Source: Helichrysum umbraculigerum
Lineage: Eukaryota; Streptophyta; Magnoliopsida; Asterales; Asteraceae
Assembly: GCA_949592205.1 (NCBI GenBank)
Contig: CATIUR010000003.1
Location: 17,563,501 to 17,627,500, forward strand
DNA length: 64,000 nucleotides
Direction: 5' to 3'
Shown here: piece after piece, positions 22,020 through 33,274 of the stretch
How the letters are laid out: the number at the start of each line of letters is the position of its first letter
Position numbering within the stretch: position 1 is the first letter of the stretch
The notes under the pieces: model-generated
What the model was told of the DNA's origin: nothing
The model's database searches: none
The model's input: only the letters and a program-made list of their open reading frames with translations
Program-made: the position numbers and the translations under genes

Positions 22020-22526
22020 ATGGCAAACATACCACCTAATCCGTCACACTCTCACTCACATGGGTCACGGAACCCACGAGTAGCCAGGAGGAACACAAGG
22101 TCGCCTCGAAACAGCCCCTATCCTGTTCATAACTCTCAGGACTCGGCACATCTCACGTTGCCAGTGTTGGCTACCCAATTCCGCCGTCAGGAGCAAAGAC
22201 TCGAAAATCTTGAACTGGAACAACACCGAATGACCTACCTGCTTCGTCAAGCTCTTGACCACATATCACAACTCCAGCGAGAACAAGAAGATACCGGCCT
22301 CTCTGTAAGCATAATCCAGGATTCAATGACCGCCGAATTAGGTGCGGATGAACTTGTAAGAAACCGACTAGAGGAATGTGAACAACGTTCACAGGAGACT
22401 GAGGATCACTCTCGTGTACTAGCACAACGACTGGCCTTAGTTGAAGACAATGCCAGGCAAACCAACAGGCTGGCAGAAACCGTGGACCGCCTTGTCGCGC
22501 TGATGGAACAGATTAATCTACATTAA
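22020..22526 (+). CDS. leader ORF of element B, coiled-coil protein of 168 residues
   Basis: An uninterrupted frame lies between the primer-binding site and gag, an unusual place for a Ty3 ORF. The first 45 residues are Pro/Ser/His/Arg-rich and probably disordered. From about residue 50 to the end it is rich in Leu, Glu, Gln and Arg with heptad-like spacing, predicting a coiled coil. No zinc knuckle or catalytic motif is seen. It stays open while gag and pol of the same copy are broken, which either reflects recent insertion or selection in the family. It could be a former N-terminal part of Gag or an accessory protein; I do not recognise the family. Confidence 0.6.
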   Translation: MANIPPNPSHSHSHGSRNPRVARRNTRSPRNSPYPVHNSQDSAHLTLPVLATQFRRQEQRLENLELEQHRMTYLLRQALDHISQLQREQEDTGLSVSIIQDSMTAELGADELVRNRLEECEQRSQETEDHSRVLAQRLALVEDNARQTNRLAETVDRLVALMEQINLH

Positions 22527-22801
22527 GACTAGTGTAGTCTTTGTCTCGTAATCTAATGACTATCTAGCGCTATTCTATAAACTAGTCGGATGTAACAATT
22601 CCCGACACCTTTTGTAATATCTCTGTAGGATGTAACCTTTGAACTCGCATTATCCATCAAATATTTCTTGTTATTTCAACTCACCTAAATTGTCATTTTC
22701 CATGTTGATGTTATGTATTACTGCTTTTATACATGTACATCTGTGACAATTACAAATTCCTACAAAATCTCATGTATCTTCATTTCTTTTATTGAAGAAT
22801 C

Positions 22802-23557
22802 ATGCCGCCAAAGACAAGACCATACACAGATGCCCAGATTACCTCCCTTATAACCCAGGCTGTTACTGAAGCCTTGGCTCGGAATACTCCACCAAGTTCC
22901 ACGAGGAACAGCGATGCCGCTGAAACCTCTGCTGCTAAACCTTGTTCTTACAAGGACTTCCAGAACTGCAAACCTCTAAACTTTGCAGGTACCGAGGGAG
23001 CTATCGGTCTAGTACGCTGGATCGAGAAAGTTGAGTCTGTATTTCTTATCTGCAACTGTGCGGAGAGATAAGGTTAAGTTCTCCGTTAGTACTTTTACTG
23101 ACACCGCAATCACCTGGTGGAACACTTATGCCCAGACTGTGAGTGTTGCTACTGCTTACCAACTCCCGTGGGAGGAGTTGAAAGAAATGTTGAGGGGCGA
23201 GTACTGCCCCAGGGATGAATTGAAACAACTGGAAATGGAATTCTGGAACCACAAGATGCAGGGCGATGATATCACCGGATACACCAACCGTTTCCATCAA
23301 CTGGCACTCCTGTGCCCAACCATGGTCGATCCTGAGTACAAGAGGATCGAGAAAATCGTTGATGGACTTCCCGAGAGACTACAGGACCTGGTGACTTCAT
23401 CCAAACCGGGTACTATTCAGAGCGCCATCCGTATGGCCCATGAACTAACGGCAAATTCTGTCCGCCGTGGCACAACTTCAACCCCATCTGCAAACAACAA
23501 ACGCAAGTGGGAAGGTAACCCCAACTCATCCAACACATATTTGATCAAAAGGATCTA
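22802..23557 (+). pseudogene. gag of element B, frameshifted and truncated
   Basis: The ATG at 22802 opens a frame starting MPPKTRPYTDAQ. A stop at 23069 follows the loss of two bases in a GAGAGA run near 23065. The reading frame resumes in the 23031-23558 frame with the Gag core (TAITWWNTYAQ, capsid-like region) and matches the start of element A's ORF (MVDPEYKRIEK at about 23322). At 23529-23534 the sequence jumps over the zinc knuckles, protease and reverse transcriptase into the RNase H end and terminates out of frame. Confidence 0.85.
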
Positions 23558-25164
23558 AACATGAGGCAACGTCGCTGGGTTGAGTTACTTAGTGACTACG
23601 ACTGCGAGATCAAATACCATCCGGGCAAGGCTAACGTAGTTGCCGATGCCTTAAGCCGAAAAGAACGAGTGAAACCCCTTCGAGTCCGAGCACTTTCTAT
23701 GACAATTCATAACGAGCTTCCTGCTCAAATCCTTACCGCTCAACTTGAAGCACTCAACGATGAAAACTTGAAAAATGAAGCCTTGCGAGGCTTGGATAAA
23801 CAATTCGAAATCAAACCCGATGGAACTCGATACTTCTCTAACCGGTTGTGGTTACCCAAATTCGGAAACTTGCGAGATTTGGTGATGGCTGAAGCTCACA
23901 AATCTCGATACTCTATACATCCTGGTTCTGACAAGATGTATCACGACGTCAAAGGGTTGTATTGGTGGCCTAACATGAAAGCTGACATTGCCTTGTACGT
24001 CAGTAAATGCCTAACCTGTTCCAAAGTCAAGGCCGAACACCAAAGACCCTCGGGGTTGCTCCAACAACCTGAAATTCCTCAATGGAAATGGGAACAGATT
24101 TCCATGGACTTCATTACCAAACTACCGAAAACTTCGAGTGGTTGCGATACCATTTGGGTGATCGTGGACCGTCTCACGAAATCTGCTCATTTTCTGGCCA
24201 TCAAGGAAACCGACAAGATCTGACTCGCATCTATGTCAAAGAAATCATCTCGCGACACGGTGTACCTATCTCGATCATCTCGGATAGGGACAGCCGTTTT
24301 ACTTCTAACTTTTGGCAATCGCTACAAAAATCTCTTGGTACTCGTCTGGATATGAGTACTGCTTATCACCCGCAAACCGATGGCCAAAGCGAGCGAACTA
24401 TTCAAACACTGGAGGATATGCTACGAGCCTGCGTAGTTGACTTCGGTACTTCTTGGGAAAATCACTTACCGTTGTGCGAGTTTTCGTACAACAACAGTTA
24501 CCATACCAGCATAAAGGCTGCACCCTTCGAGGCACTTTATAGACGTAAGTGCCGATCACCTATCTGTTGGACTGAGTTAGGAGATTCCCAACTCACGGGT
24601 CCAGAAATCATTCAGGAAACTACTGAGAAAATCATCGGTATCCAAAACCGGCTGAAAGCCGCACGTGATCGTCAGAAAAGCTATGCTGACGTGAGACGCA
24701 AACACCTTGAGTTCCAGGTAGGGGAAAAGGTACTTCTCAAAGTGACACCGTGGAAGGGTGTCATTCGATTCGGAAAGCGAGGCAAACTAAATCCTAGATA
24801 CATCGGACCATTCGAAATCCTGGAAAGGATTGGTCCAGTGGCATACCGCCTGCAACTTCCTGCTGAACTTAGCAGCGTACACAACACATTCCACATTTCT
24901 AACTTGAAGAAATGTCTGTCTGACGAGACACTGATTATACCGCTCGACGAAATTCAAATCGATGATAAACTTCATTTTGTCGAGGAACCTATGGAAATCA
25001 TGGACCGCGAGGTCAAGCAATTAAAACATAGTCGTATTCCCATCGTAAAAGTCAGGTGGAATTCTAGACGTGGTCCTGAATTCACCTGGGAACGGGAAGA
25101 CCAAATGCGACAGAAATACCCACATCTCTTCCCAGACAACGCACCGTCCGTACACTCAAGCTAA
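23535..25164 (+). pseudogene. RNase H tail and integrase of element B, frameshifted
   Basis: After the deletion junction the sequence carries the last part of RNase H (RQRRWVELLSDYDCEIKYHPG), the integrase zinc-binding His/Cys region (HP..., CLTCSKVK) and the first part of the catalytic core. A 7-bp deletion near 24219 relative to element A moves the frame. The rest of the Asp-Asp-Glu core and the chromodomain-like tail continue to the TAA at 25164. The CGA corresponding to element A's TGA is intact here. Confidence 0.88.
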
Positions 25165-25187
25165 TTTCGGGACGAAATTTCTTTAAC

Positions 25188-25197
25188 AAGGGGAGAA
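25188..25197 (+). other. polypurine tract of element B
   Basis: AAGGGGAGAA directly precedes the 3' LTR, identical to the tract of element A. Confidence 0.85.
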
Positions 25198-27622
25198 TGT
25201 AACACCTGCTAAATTAGGGTAATTAATTACGCCTAATTAATTGTAACTAGATGTAATTAGTATGTAATAGGACTAATTGCAGACTCTATTTGTATATATA
25301 TATAAGGTGATTTATATATATATGTGTGTACTTACGCGATTCGGATGAATTGTGTAAATTAACCGGACGTAGTCCGACATAGTTATTTGGACGTTGGTGA
25401 CAGAAATTTACTTAGATAATAAGAATGTATTTTGTTATATAAAATACACAACTGAACGACCATTATTTACATATTATTGCGACGACATTTAAATAATGCA
25501 ACAAAACGTAATAAACGCGAACTAATAATTTAAATACTTCGACAAATGTTTTTATTATTAATTTCAAGGTATTTTTATTTAAATACTCCAGTTACGTTTT
25601 AAAAATATAAACGTTTGGTTAAATATTAAAAACTAGTGATTAAACGATTAGGACACGGAGTCAACACGATGTTTTGGGGAGTATTTCCCCCTCCTTTCTT
25701 GGTGGATCAGCCATCAACCCCACCCCCACCTTAATTTCCTCTTTCATTTTCATCATCCCAAACACACACATCAACCACAAACACTCTCAACCAAAAACCA
25801 CACCAAAATTTCGGAATACAAACCGACCCACGAAAATTACATATTCGGAATCACCATCACGAGTGGAGCAAGAATATCAAGACCGTTTTCATCATTTCAT
25901 CCTCCGTTTGGCTCGATTTGCAAAAGTAAGAAATTCCTAAAATCTTAGATCTATTCAAATTGGTGTAATGTTTTGATGTTTTGATATGTACACAACTTAG
26001 ATATAACCTAATACATGAAGGATACACGATTTTATAGCTCAAAGATGGGTTAGATTTGCGTTTTTGGTCGGAAATTCTTGAAACCCGAAAGTTTCTGGGC
26101 TGGTGTTCATACATGCGACACAAGCCTTGTGTCGCATGCTGTGTCGCATAAACCCGTTTGTGTCGCACCTTGTGTCGTACCAATCCTTTAGTGTCGTAAC
26201 CTTTGCGACACAATATTGTGTCGCACTCTATGTCGCATACTATGTCGTATTTTATACGACATAACCGTTCTGTCGCTATTGAATTAGCATCGCAAGCTTT
26301 TTGCGACACAACCACTGTGTCGCAGAGCTCTTGTGTCGCATCCTTCATGCGACACAACCCTTGTGTCGCATACAAATCCTTGTGTCGCAGCTTATGTCGT
26401 AGAAAACAGAAAACTTGGAAATTTTAAAGGATTTTCACTATAGAAAAGTCAAAGTTACTGTCAAATTTTACTGTAGCAATTCACTGTAGCACATTTACTG
26501 TAGCAAAGTCAACATTTTAGAATTTTTGCTACAAACCGTCACCAACGGGCCAAACATGTTTTCCAACAAACAAACAATTACAAACATACGGACAAACACT
26601 GGATATACTAGTTGTGTACAACTAAACGAAACGTCTCGTGAGACGCATACTTACATAACTTCATATGATTAGGCATTTGAAGGTTACGGGTTCAGAGAAC
26701 CTACTTGCTTTACTTACTACTTGCTAATTGCAACTGATTACTACAAGACTCAGGTGAGTCTTACGGCCCCACTTTTACTGTTTTATCTTATTGGGGGAGA
26801 TACATGCTACTGATTTTTTCTTGAACACAAGTACTAAACTGCTTACTATACCAAACGAAATTGCATGAGTTGTTTACTATTTACAGAAGTCTCTCCATCA
26901 TATATCGTTAGTTATGGACTTAAGCGCGAACACTAGTTAATGGATCCATTAGGGAAATGACCCTCCCCGCCCGGGGCAGTAGCGCTGCCACGTACAGATT
27001 TACACGTAGAAACGGGTGACTAATTATTCGTTACTGATGCTTGCTCATTTACGAGCATGTCACGGGAGCAAACTTATTACTTACGGGTTAAGCTTCGATT
27101 ATGAGCCTCATGGCAACGGTATAAACTTACTTAATTACATTTGCTGGATTGCAAATACTGGTTTTACGATTTCTGGATTGAAATTGCTGACTTTACGCCT
27201 GCGGGCATTACTGATGAAATCTCGTGTTCAAAGCTAATATTACTTACAAACCTGTGAGATTCACCAACCTTTTGGTTGACACTTTTTAGCATGTTTTCTC
27301 AGGTACTCGGATGGAGTAGGATTACTCCAGGATTTTAGCTAGAGTCGCATGATTTCAACACAACTGCATTCACGGAGATTCTTAGCATTATCTTTGTATA
27401 TTTTGATTATGTAATAGAATCTCCCGCTACACGCGCGGACTCTAGGGAAACTACATTTTTGTATACGAAAACACTAAGTTTTCAAACAATATATCTATGG
27501 AATGTAACTAATTTACAAACGTTGCATATAGATGTCGTTTACTTTATCTTTGTGCTGTGATATTTGATTAGTAACACCCCAAACTATGCTTCCGCAAAAC
27601 AGTGAATTTCGGGGGTGTTACA
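25198..27622 (+). repeat. 3' LTR of element B
   Basis: Nearly identical to the 5' LTR (19270-21697); differences counted by eye are about 15 substitutions and 2 indels over 2.4 kb. It contains the same TGTGTCGCA array (26114-26402). It is followed by the target duplication ATCTT. Confidence 0.95.
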
Positions 27623-29543
27623 ATCTTTCCTTTATTATATGGGGAACTTTCACTATATATTGTTCATGTCATATTATGTAATTTCGTTAGTGGATAATTA
27701 ATCAGATAAATATGGACATTTTAGTATCTTAGCAACGTAAATTGTTCAAGTGTTTGACATTTAGTCATCAGATGAAGTTTTTGAAGACATGTATTCATGT
27801 TACTCGACAATGTTTGTTGGAGGTATAGTGTTGCAAGCAACTTTAGGTTTTGAAGACAGGTATTCATGTTACTCGACAATGTTTGTTGGAGGTATAGTGT
27901 TGCAAGCAACTTTAGGTTGTTATGGCTGAGTTTTGTATTTTTATACATTTAAGTGTTCCCATTATACGATTCAATGATATATTAGATATACAACTTGACT
28001 TATAACTGATTAGTACAATCAGGGGCGGTACCAGAAAAAATATTATGAGGGGGCGAACTCGAAATGATAATCATATACTTGTGCGACAATAATTAGTCTT
28101 CTTTCGGTAATATGTCAGTTGAAAGAGTATTATGTATCAGGAAACATATTAAAGAATTCATTTTTTTTACAATGCAAAAAAATTTCCTCAAAAAATTCAA
28201 ATAACAAATACTCTGTAATTAGATATGTTCGATTATTAGTATTCAAAGAAGATATACTTTATCATGCATCATCTTTTAAGTGGTTGTAATAACCTAGAGT
28301 AAAAAAGTTACAAATTATTGATTTAATCACTAAATTGGGTGTAATTAAAGAAATGATGGTTAGAAAATATAATAAAATAATGCTTTGAGAGCTTGTACAA
28401 CATGCAACATATATTGTATTATTTAACATGTAAGGGGTCGATAGAATTTTTAGGATTATTCATAAGATAGGGTAGTATATTATATATGCTTTGCAATACA
28501 TTAATTATTATAAATTTTGTATATTAAAGTGCATGTAATTGTAATGAAAAATACTACGTAGTAGTTAGATCTAACTAAATCAATTTATTTAATAAGTCTA
28601 ACAAAATAATAGTGATACTAGTTCACTTAAAAATTCTAATGACGATACATTGGGAGAGAAACTAAATCCCTCTATATTTCATAAAAAAAAAAGATTAGAA
28701 TAGGCCCATCATTGCATTAGTATATTTTAGTCTGTTATTAAATTAAAATTTTGCTAAGAAAAAAGTTGTCTTGGTTTTAGTTAGATTCTAGACTATTCAT
28801 TTCTCTTTTTTAAGATATTTTGTTTATTTGTCTTATTATCACCTATAAATGTGTCATAATAGATGGGCTAAAATTTTGTTTTCTTATTGGGCCTGAGGGC
28901 AGAGAACGTAGACACACCAAATTAACCTTGCAATATTCGTTTTTTTATTAATTATCCAAAAGTCAATGTAGGCAGCGGCCCACAATGCCCCCACTGTGGG
29001 ACCGCCTCCGAGTACAATTATATCATTATATCATTTGAAAATAGTAAATGGTATAGTTTCTTGCAATTATGCATGTCATTAGAGATATTAATAAAGAGGA
29101 CCAACTTATTAAAACAATCATAATATTCTTGCTATTATTTATAAGAGAACTTAAGTATAGCAACAACAAAAAAAGGTTTTCTCAGCTGAACCAAAAGAGA
29201 AAAGTGAGATCTTACAAAACTGTAATATGAAACCATGGATGAGAGAGGCAGTGAGGCTTGCAGATAAGCCCTCCAGACCTCCAACAAAACGCACTCTTAG
29301 TTTTAAACAAGTATGTTTAGCAAGTCAAGCTTCTTATTCCACGAAGTCAATTCGTAAATGAAATAATGATGGAATACAAATTTATCCCGATTGAGTAGCC
29401 AGGCTAACAGCCAGTCGTTTCATACAATAACAAAAGGCACAAGAAGAATGACTATTCACATTTGTCAACAAAATTGTCCCGTCTCATAAATCTTAATTAT
29501 AGCAAGTTACTTATCAGAAGATATACAAATCTACAGCACTAGT
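27623..29543. other. intergenic, mostly AT-rich
   Basis: No convincing gene. It holds a 69-bp tandem duplication (27781-27918). A GGGGCGGTACCAG motif at 28022 and a distant GGGACCGCCTCCGAG near 28999, in inverted sense, could be the ends of a decayed element of about 1 kb. A short ATG-open stretch followed by a donor-like site at 29227-29311 is too short to call. Confidence 0.4.
27781..27918 (+). repeat. 69-bp direct tandem duplication
   Basis: Units 27781-27849 and 27850-27918 differ at one base (GACATG versus GACAGG). No coding role is evident. Confidence 0.93.
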
Positions 29544-30293
29544 AGGCCTGTCAATGGGGCGGGTCGGGCCGGATCTTGACAAGATCCAATGGGTCACAAG
29601 ATCCATTTAGATGGATCCGGATCTGACCCGTTAGTTAATGGATCATGATCCGATCCAAGATCCAACTAATTTCATGGATCTGGATCCAGGTCGACCCATT
29701 AATATATAAAAAGATTATGAAATTTTTTATTTATTTATATCCAAATTTAATTTTTATATTATTACCGAAATCTATTATATATGATACTTATTAATATTAA
29801 TTAACATGAATAAAATATAGAAACATGATTTTCTTCGTGACTCTTGAATGCTTTCATCTTATTCGTACACATATTTGGGCCAATTTGGCTATATTATGAA
29901 AATAATAATAAAAAAAACCTTATCAGTATATTTAGCAAGCCTTCAATTGTTCGATGGGCTTTAATTTGCTAGTAATAATTCTACTTTAAAAATTGGGATA
30001 CGATCATACGAACCGTTTAATAGTTTTGACGTAAATATCGTTTTCAATTTTTATATATAACAATTGTTACATAATGAAAAGTATATTATTTGTAGAAAAA
30101 GTTGTACATAATATTTTTAAAAAAAATGTTTTTTTTTTTTACTTTAATGGGTCGATCCAAGTAGAGATCCATCTAAATGGGTCGACCCATTGGATCCCTT
30201 ATTGGGTCCATGGATCCATTTTTCCGACCCATTGGATCACATAAATGGAGCGGGTCGGATCTAGATCAATATCTGCCCCATTGACACCCCTAA
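29544..30293. mobile_element. hAT-like non-autonomous element (750 bp)
   Basis: The ends are inverted: the left reads AGGCCTGTCAATGGGGCGGG and the right, on the other strand, TTAGGGGTGTCAATGGGGC. It is flanked by an imperfect 8-bp duplication, GCACTAGT (29536-29543) and TCACTAGT (30294-30301). The interior is AT-rich, with GATCC/GGATC-rich, GGGTCGACCC-type inverted segments near both ends that give a long fold-back. No coding capacity. The TSD length and TAGGGGTGTCAATGGGGC terminus fit a hAT-like MITE. Confidence 0.65.
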
Positions 30294-30301
30294 TCACTAG
30301 T

Positions 30302-30694
30302 AACATTAAACCGAAATTGGAAACTGTATTCAAGTTACCTCCTGCTGTTGCAATAAAGCTTTGGGTAACCAGAACTCTAAAGACAGGCTTCAACTGCAGC
30401 ACACATAGTGACTAATGAGAAGGCAAAACTGTGGCAATCTTAAGAATGCCACTTTCCTTAAGCCCTGAGCAAGTGCTTTACGTGTGCAGTTTGTGGTGTT
30501 CACTTTTCCACCACTAGTCAATACTAATACTTGTTAAATCAATCCAACGCTAGCCTTTTGTTGCACTTCTTGATGCAACAAACGGATGTCGTAATCAAAT
30601 TCTTCCAAAATAATAGAATCAACATAAAGAAGTTACAAAATTACATCTTAGCCCTCGGTTTTCAAGGAATGTCTCGTAACTTGGAACTGATATT
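30302..30694 (-). other. probable 3'UTR and downstream region of the PPR gene
   Basis: No open frame of note. On the minus strand a non-repetitive, less AT-rich stretch (about 30330-30500) follows the stop codon of the PPR gene and could be a long or spliced 3'UTR. No clear polyadenylation signal was picked. Confidence 0.3.
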
Positions 30695-31807
30695 TTAGTT
30701 GTAGTCACTCTCTTTGCTAGAAGAGTAGTCTTCAAATAGGTCTTCAGGTGGATCATAAATGATCATGTCAGGGAAAAGTTCCAGGAAATCATCTTTTACT
30801 TTCTCCCTCAATTCTGGATATGGCAAAAGTCCTTTCATGATCACTCGATAAGGCAAAGACAACGGTGGGTCAGGAGCCTGTCTCATTTCATCATATATAA
30901 ACATCGCCTCTGATGGCAATCCACTATCCAAAAAGGCCCTAATAATGTCTCCAAATGTATGCTGATCAAAATGCACCTCTTCTTTTTTTAAATCTTTCCA
31001 TACCCGCTTCACTTCATCCACTTTTTTATTTCTTGCTAGCATCATAAGCATGTCCCTGTAAAAGAACATATCTGGTCGGTACCATATCTCTTTCCGCACC
31101 ACATAATATAACTGCAGATGGAAACCTCAGAAATCAGACAGTGGACAGTGAATGAAACATCCTATTTTCACCCTTATACCTTGTAATACCAATGTATCCT
31201 TTTTAACCAGATACTCCTATACAAACTTTGACAATAATACGTATTTGTAAAATGATGTGTGGTACCCTTTTTGGTTGGTTGAAATATAACTAAAAGAAAA
31301 ACAAATGTACAATTAAACTAATGCCACATTATCATTCTATCAGTCTCAGGTTGCAAGATCCTATAACCTTGAAATTTTATTAAGAATGTTGTTACAATTG
31401 GTAAAACGAATATGTCATTATGGACGGTAATAATAGCTACTTGTTATTTTATGCATGCGATCAGAAAAGTAAAAGAAGCAAACCTTCATGGATAGAAAGA
31501 CAAGGTCTTGTCTCTGGAATTCAAAAAGAACGGAGACGAGGTCAGATTTGAGAAGGCGAGAAACATGGGACTTCATGAACCGCTCAAGACGAACAGGACT
31601 AGATTGAAGTCTCTTGAGCTCTTTGGCTATAATCAAACCTTCTTTTCCAATTTCCTTCTTTCGCCTCCATATTGATAAGCTAGGGCTTGAGGATGAGGAA
31701 CACAAGCTTGTGATTGTATTAATGTGATTGGAATGTAGGGGAGCTGATAGTGTTTTCAGATTTGACAATGAACTTCTTCGCAGAATGGTTCGAATGTGAT
31801 TGTGCAT
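30695..31807 (-). CDS. short P-class pentatricopeptide repeat protein (THA8-like group), two exons
   Basis: Exon 1 is 31807-31484 (108 codons from ATG to ...VFLSMK), with donor AAG|GTTTGC. Exon 2 is 31111-30695, with acceptor CTGCAG|TTATAT, continuing in phase 0 (LYYVVRKEIWYRPDMFFYRD). The product is about 246 residues. The N-terminus is Ser/Thr/Arg/Leu-rich with few acids, fitting an organelle transit peptide. A basic helical segment (WRRKKEIGKEG) follows, then three to four PPR-like helix pairs (DMLMMLARNKKVDEVKRVW, TFGDIIRAFLDSGLPSEAM) and an acidic tail. From memory it resembles Arabidopsis At1g62350 and the THA8 group, small PPR proteins; THA8 acts in chloroplast group II intron splicing. 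Target and organelle are not shown by the sequence. This is the only convincing intact host gene here. Confidence 0.88.
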
Positions 31808-32446
31808 ATTTTATCTTTGCAGAATGCCCACTAAACAAGTCTTTTTTAGGCACATTCGAGTTAGCCTCAAGAAAAACGCAAGATCAACTGGTAAGCTAGA
31901 AAAACACATCACAAGTATGCAACATAAATCAATCAGCCTCACTTCAAATCAAGCTAACAACATCAACACGTACAAAGTCCTTAAATTAAACTTAAATGTT
32001 TCAAGCTCTTTGTTTATTTTTCTAGAACGCAATCGCGGTCGAATCACTCAATGACTCAATAACAAAAAGCTCCAGCTGGTTTACAACCCTATTCTTTACA
32101 TACAATTCTTAACACAAACTTGCAATATATCGATCAGCCTCACTTCAAATCAAGCTAACAACATCAACACGTACAAAGGCCTTAACTTTGATAGTTAAAA
32201 CCCTAGAAATCGAAATATCCCAACATTAATCAATCAAATATGCACAAATTGTATTGGCATATAACAATCAAATATGCACAAATTGTATTGGCATATAACA
32301 ATCAAATATGTTGACACTTAATAGTTAGGGTTGATAATAGTTTGCCCTAATTTTATGAAACAAGTGAAAAGGGGGAATCGAATAGAATGATAATGATCGT
32401 TGAACAAAAAAGATGACCGGAGAACTAGAAAGGCTTACCGTTAGTT
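31808..32446 (-). other. probable 5'UTR intron of the PPR gene
   Basis: On the minus strand a donor-like AACG|GTAAGC lies at about 32446 and an acceptor-like CTGCAAAG just above the start codon (about 31815-31822). The interval contains a 54-bp direct repeat (31930-31983 and 32129-32183) and 2.35 tandem copies of a 34-bp unit (32231-32310). No coding frame is convincing. UTR introns are common in plant genes; splicing here is inferred only from the site sequences. Confidence 0.45.
32231..32310 (+). repeat. 34-bp tandem repeat (2.35 copies)
   Basis: Exact units begin at 32231 and 32265, with a partial third at 32299. It lies in the proposed 5'UTR intron. Confidence 0.9.
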
Positions 32447-32515
32447 GGTCGCCGGTGAGTAAATTGCAGAGAGGTTTTGGTCGGAGAGTACCTACTTTTG
32501 ATTCTGATATTAATT
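32447..32515 (-). promoter_or_regulatory. probable 5'UTR exon and promoter edge of the PPR gene
   Basis: The minus-strand sequence has a CT-rich leader (CTCTCCGACCAAAACCTCTCTGC) ending at a GTAAG donor. The fold-back element begins within a few tens of bases upstream, so core promoter elements must lie in or beside that element. A TATATAAGG sequence on the minus strand at about 32531-32539 could be the TATA box, at or inside the element's edge. Confidence 0.4.
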
Positions 32516-32627
32516 AACTAGTACTTAGAACCTTATATACACGTGAAATTAAAAAAAATACCACTTATTTTTCAACTATATATCGTTTTGCTCTCTCGAA
32601 CAAAAAATTGACAATATACCCCTTGAA

Positions 32628-32655
32628 ATCGCAAAAGCAAATTTGCTTTTGCGAT
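32628..32655. repeat. perfect 28-bp palindrome (left arm)
   Basis: ATCGCAAAAGCAAA followed by its exact reverse complement. It recurs identically at 34185-34212 in the other arm of the fold-back element. Confidence 0.95.
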
Positions 32656-33112
32656 CCCGTATTTGCCGTTTGCGACCCGTGCAGGTGACCGATCCGTGCT
32701 CGAGCATGTTGTGCCATCGCAAATCGTAAATCTCCTTTTTGCGATTTGCCGCTGGATCTTTATATTTGCGATTGGCACACGTTGGCACACTGATCAAAGG
32801 AGAGATTGCAATCATTTCGTTTTACCACCTTTTTAATCATATGGACCCTTCATACGTTGGTAAACACAAAGGAACTTAGTCAATCCCCACTCGGCCGTAT
32901 TATATGATTTTATTTATTTCACTTAGTAATATGTTTTTATTTAATAAGTTTTTCTACATAATATTTAAAATAATTCCGAATATATATTCATGATCAGTGA
33001 AATATTATCTACATTTCGATATAAATTTTTTCATCATATATTATGTATTTAACAAATACATTTTTTAATTTCGGAATCTAACTTTTTAAATATATCAAAA
33101 TGCAGATTAAAA

Positions 33113-33274
33113 TAAACTGGTCATAGTCGTATATTTATATTTATACTATAACATATATAAGAAAATTTATTAGTCAAAAACACAATAATGCATTAAACTG
33201 GTCATAGTCGTATATTTAGATTTATACTATAACATATATAAGAAAATTTATTAGTCAAAAACACAATAATGCAT
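33113..33274 (+). repeat. 81-bp direct tandem duplication inside the fold-back element
   Basis: Units 33113-33193 and 33194-33274 differ at one base. The opposite arm (about 33460-33550) has one copy in inverted orientation, so the duplication came after the inverted structure formed. Confidence 0.88.

Larger units (their letters stand above)
19270..27622 (+). mobile_element. Ty3/gypsy (Tekay-like) LTR retrotransposon B, complete ends, internally deleted
   Basis: Both LTRs are present (19270-21697 and 25198-27622), flanked by the 5-bp duplication ATCTT (19265-19269 and 27623-27627). The primer-binding site, leader ORF, gag, RNase H tail, integrase and polypurine tract follow in normal order. 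A 2,038-bp stretch present in element A is missing. I counted about 15 substitutions and 2 small indels between the LTRs (about 0.6 percent), so the insertion is recent. It landed 19 bp beyond the end of the MULE palindrome. The element needs proteins from another copy to move. Confidence 0.95.

Noticed and set aside
28021..29010. Possible decayed DNA element between a GGGGCGGTACC motif and an inverted GGGACCGCC motif
   Set aside because: The ends match only loosely and no target duplication was found; kept only as a remark in the intergenic entry.
29227..29311. Short ATG-open stretch of 28 codons ending at a GTATGT donor-like site, looking like a first exon
   Set aside because: No second exon, promoter or recognisable domain. 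Too short to call from sequence alone.
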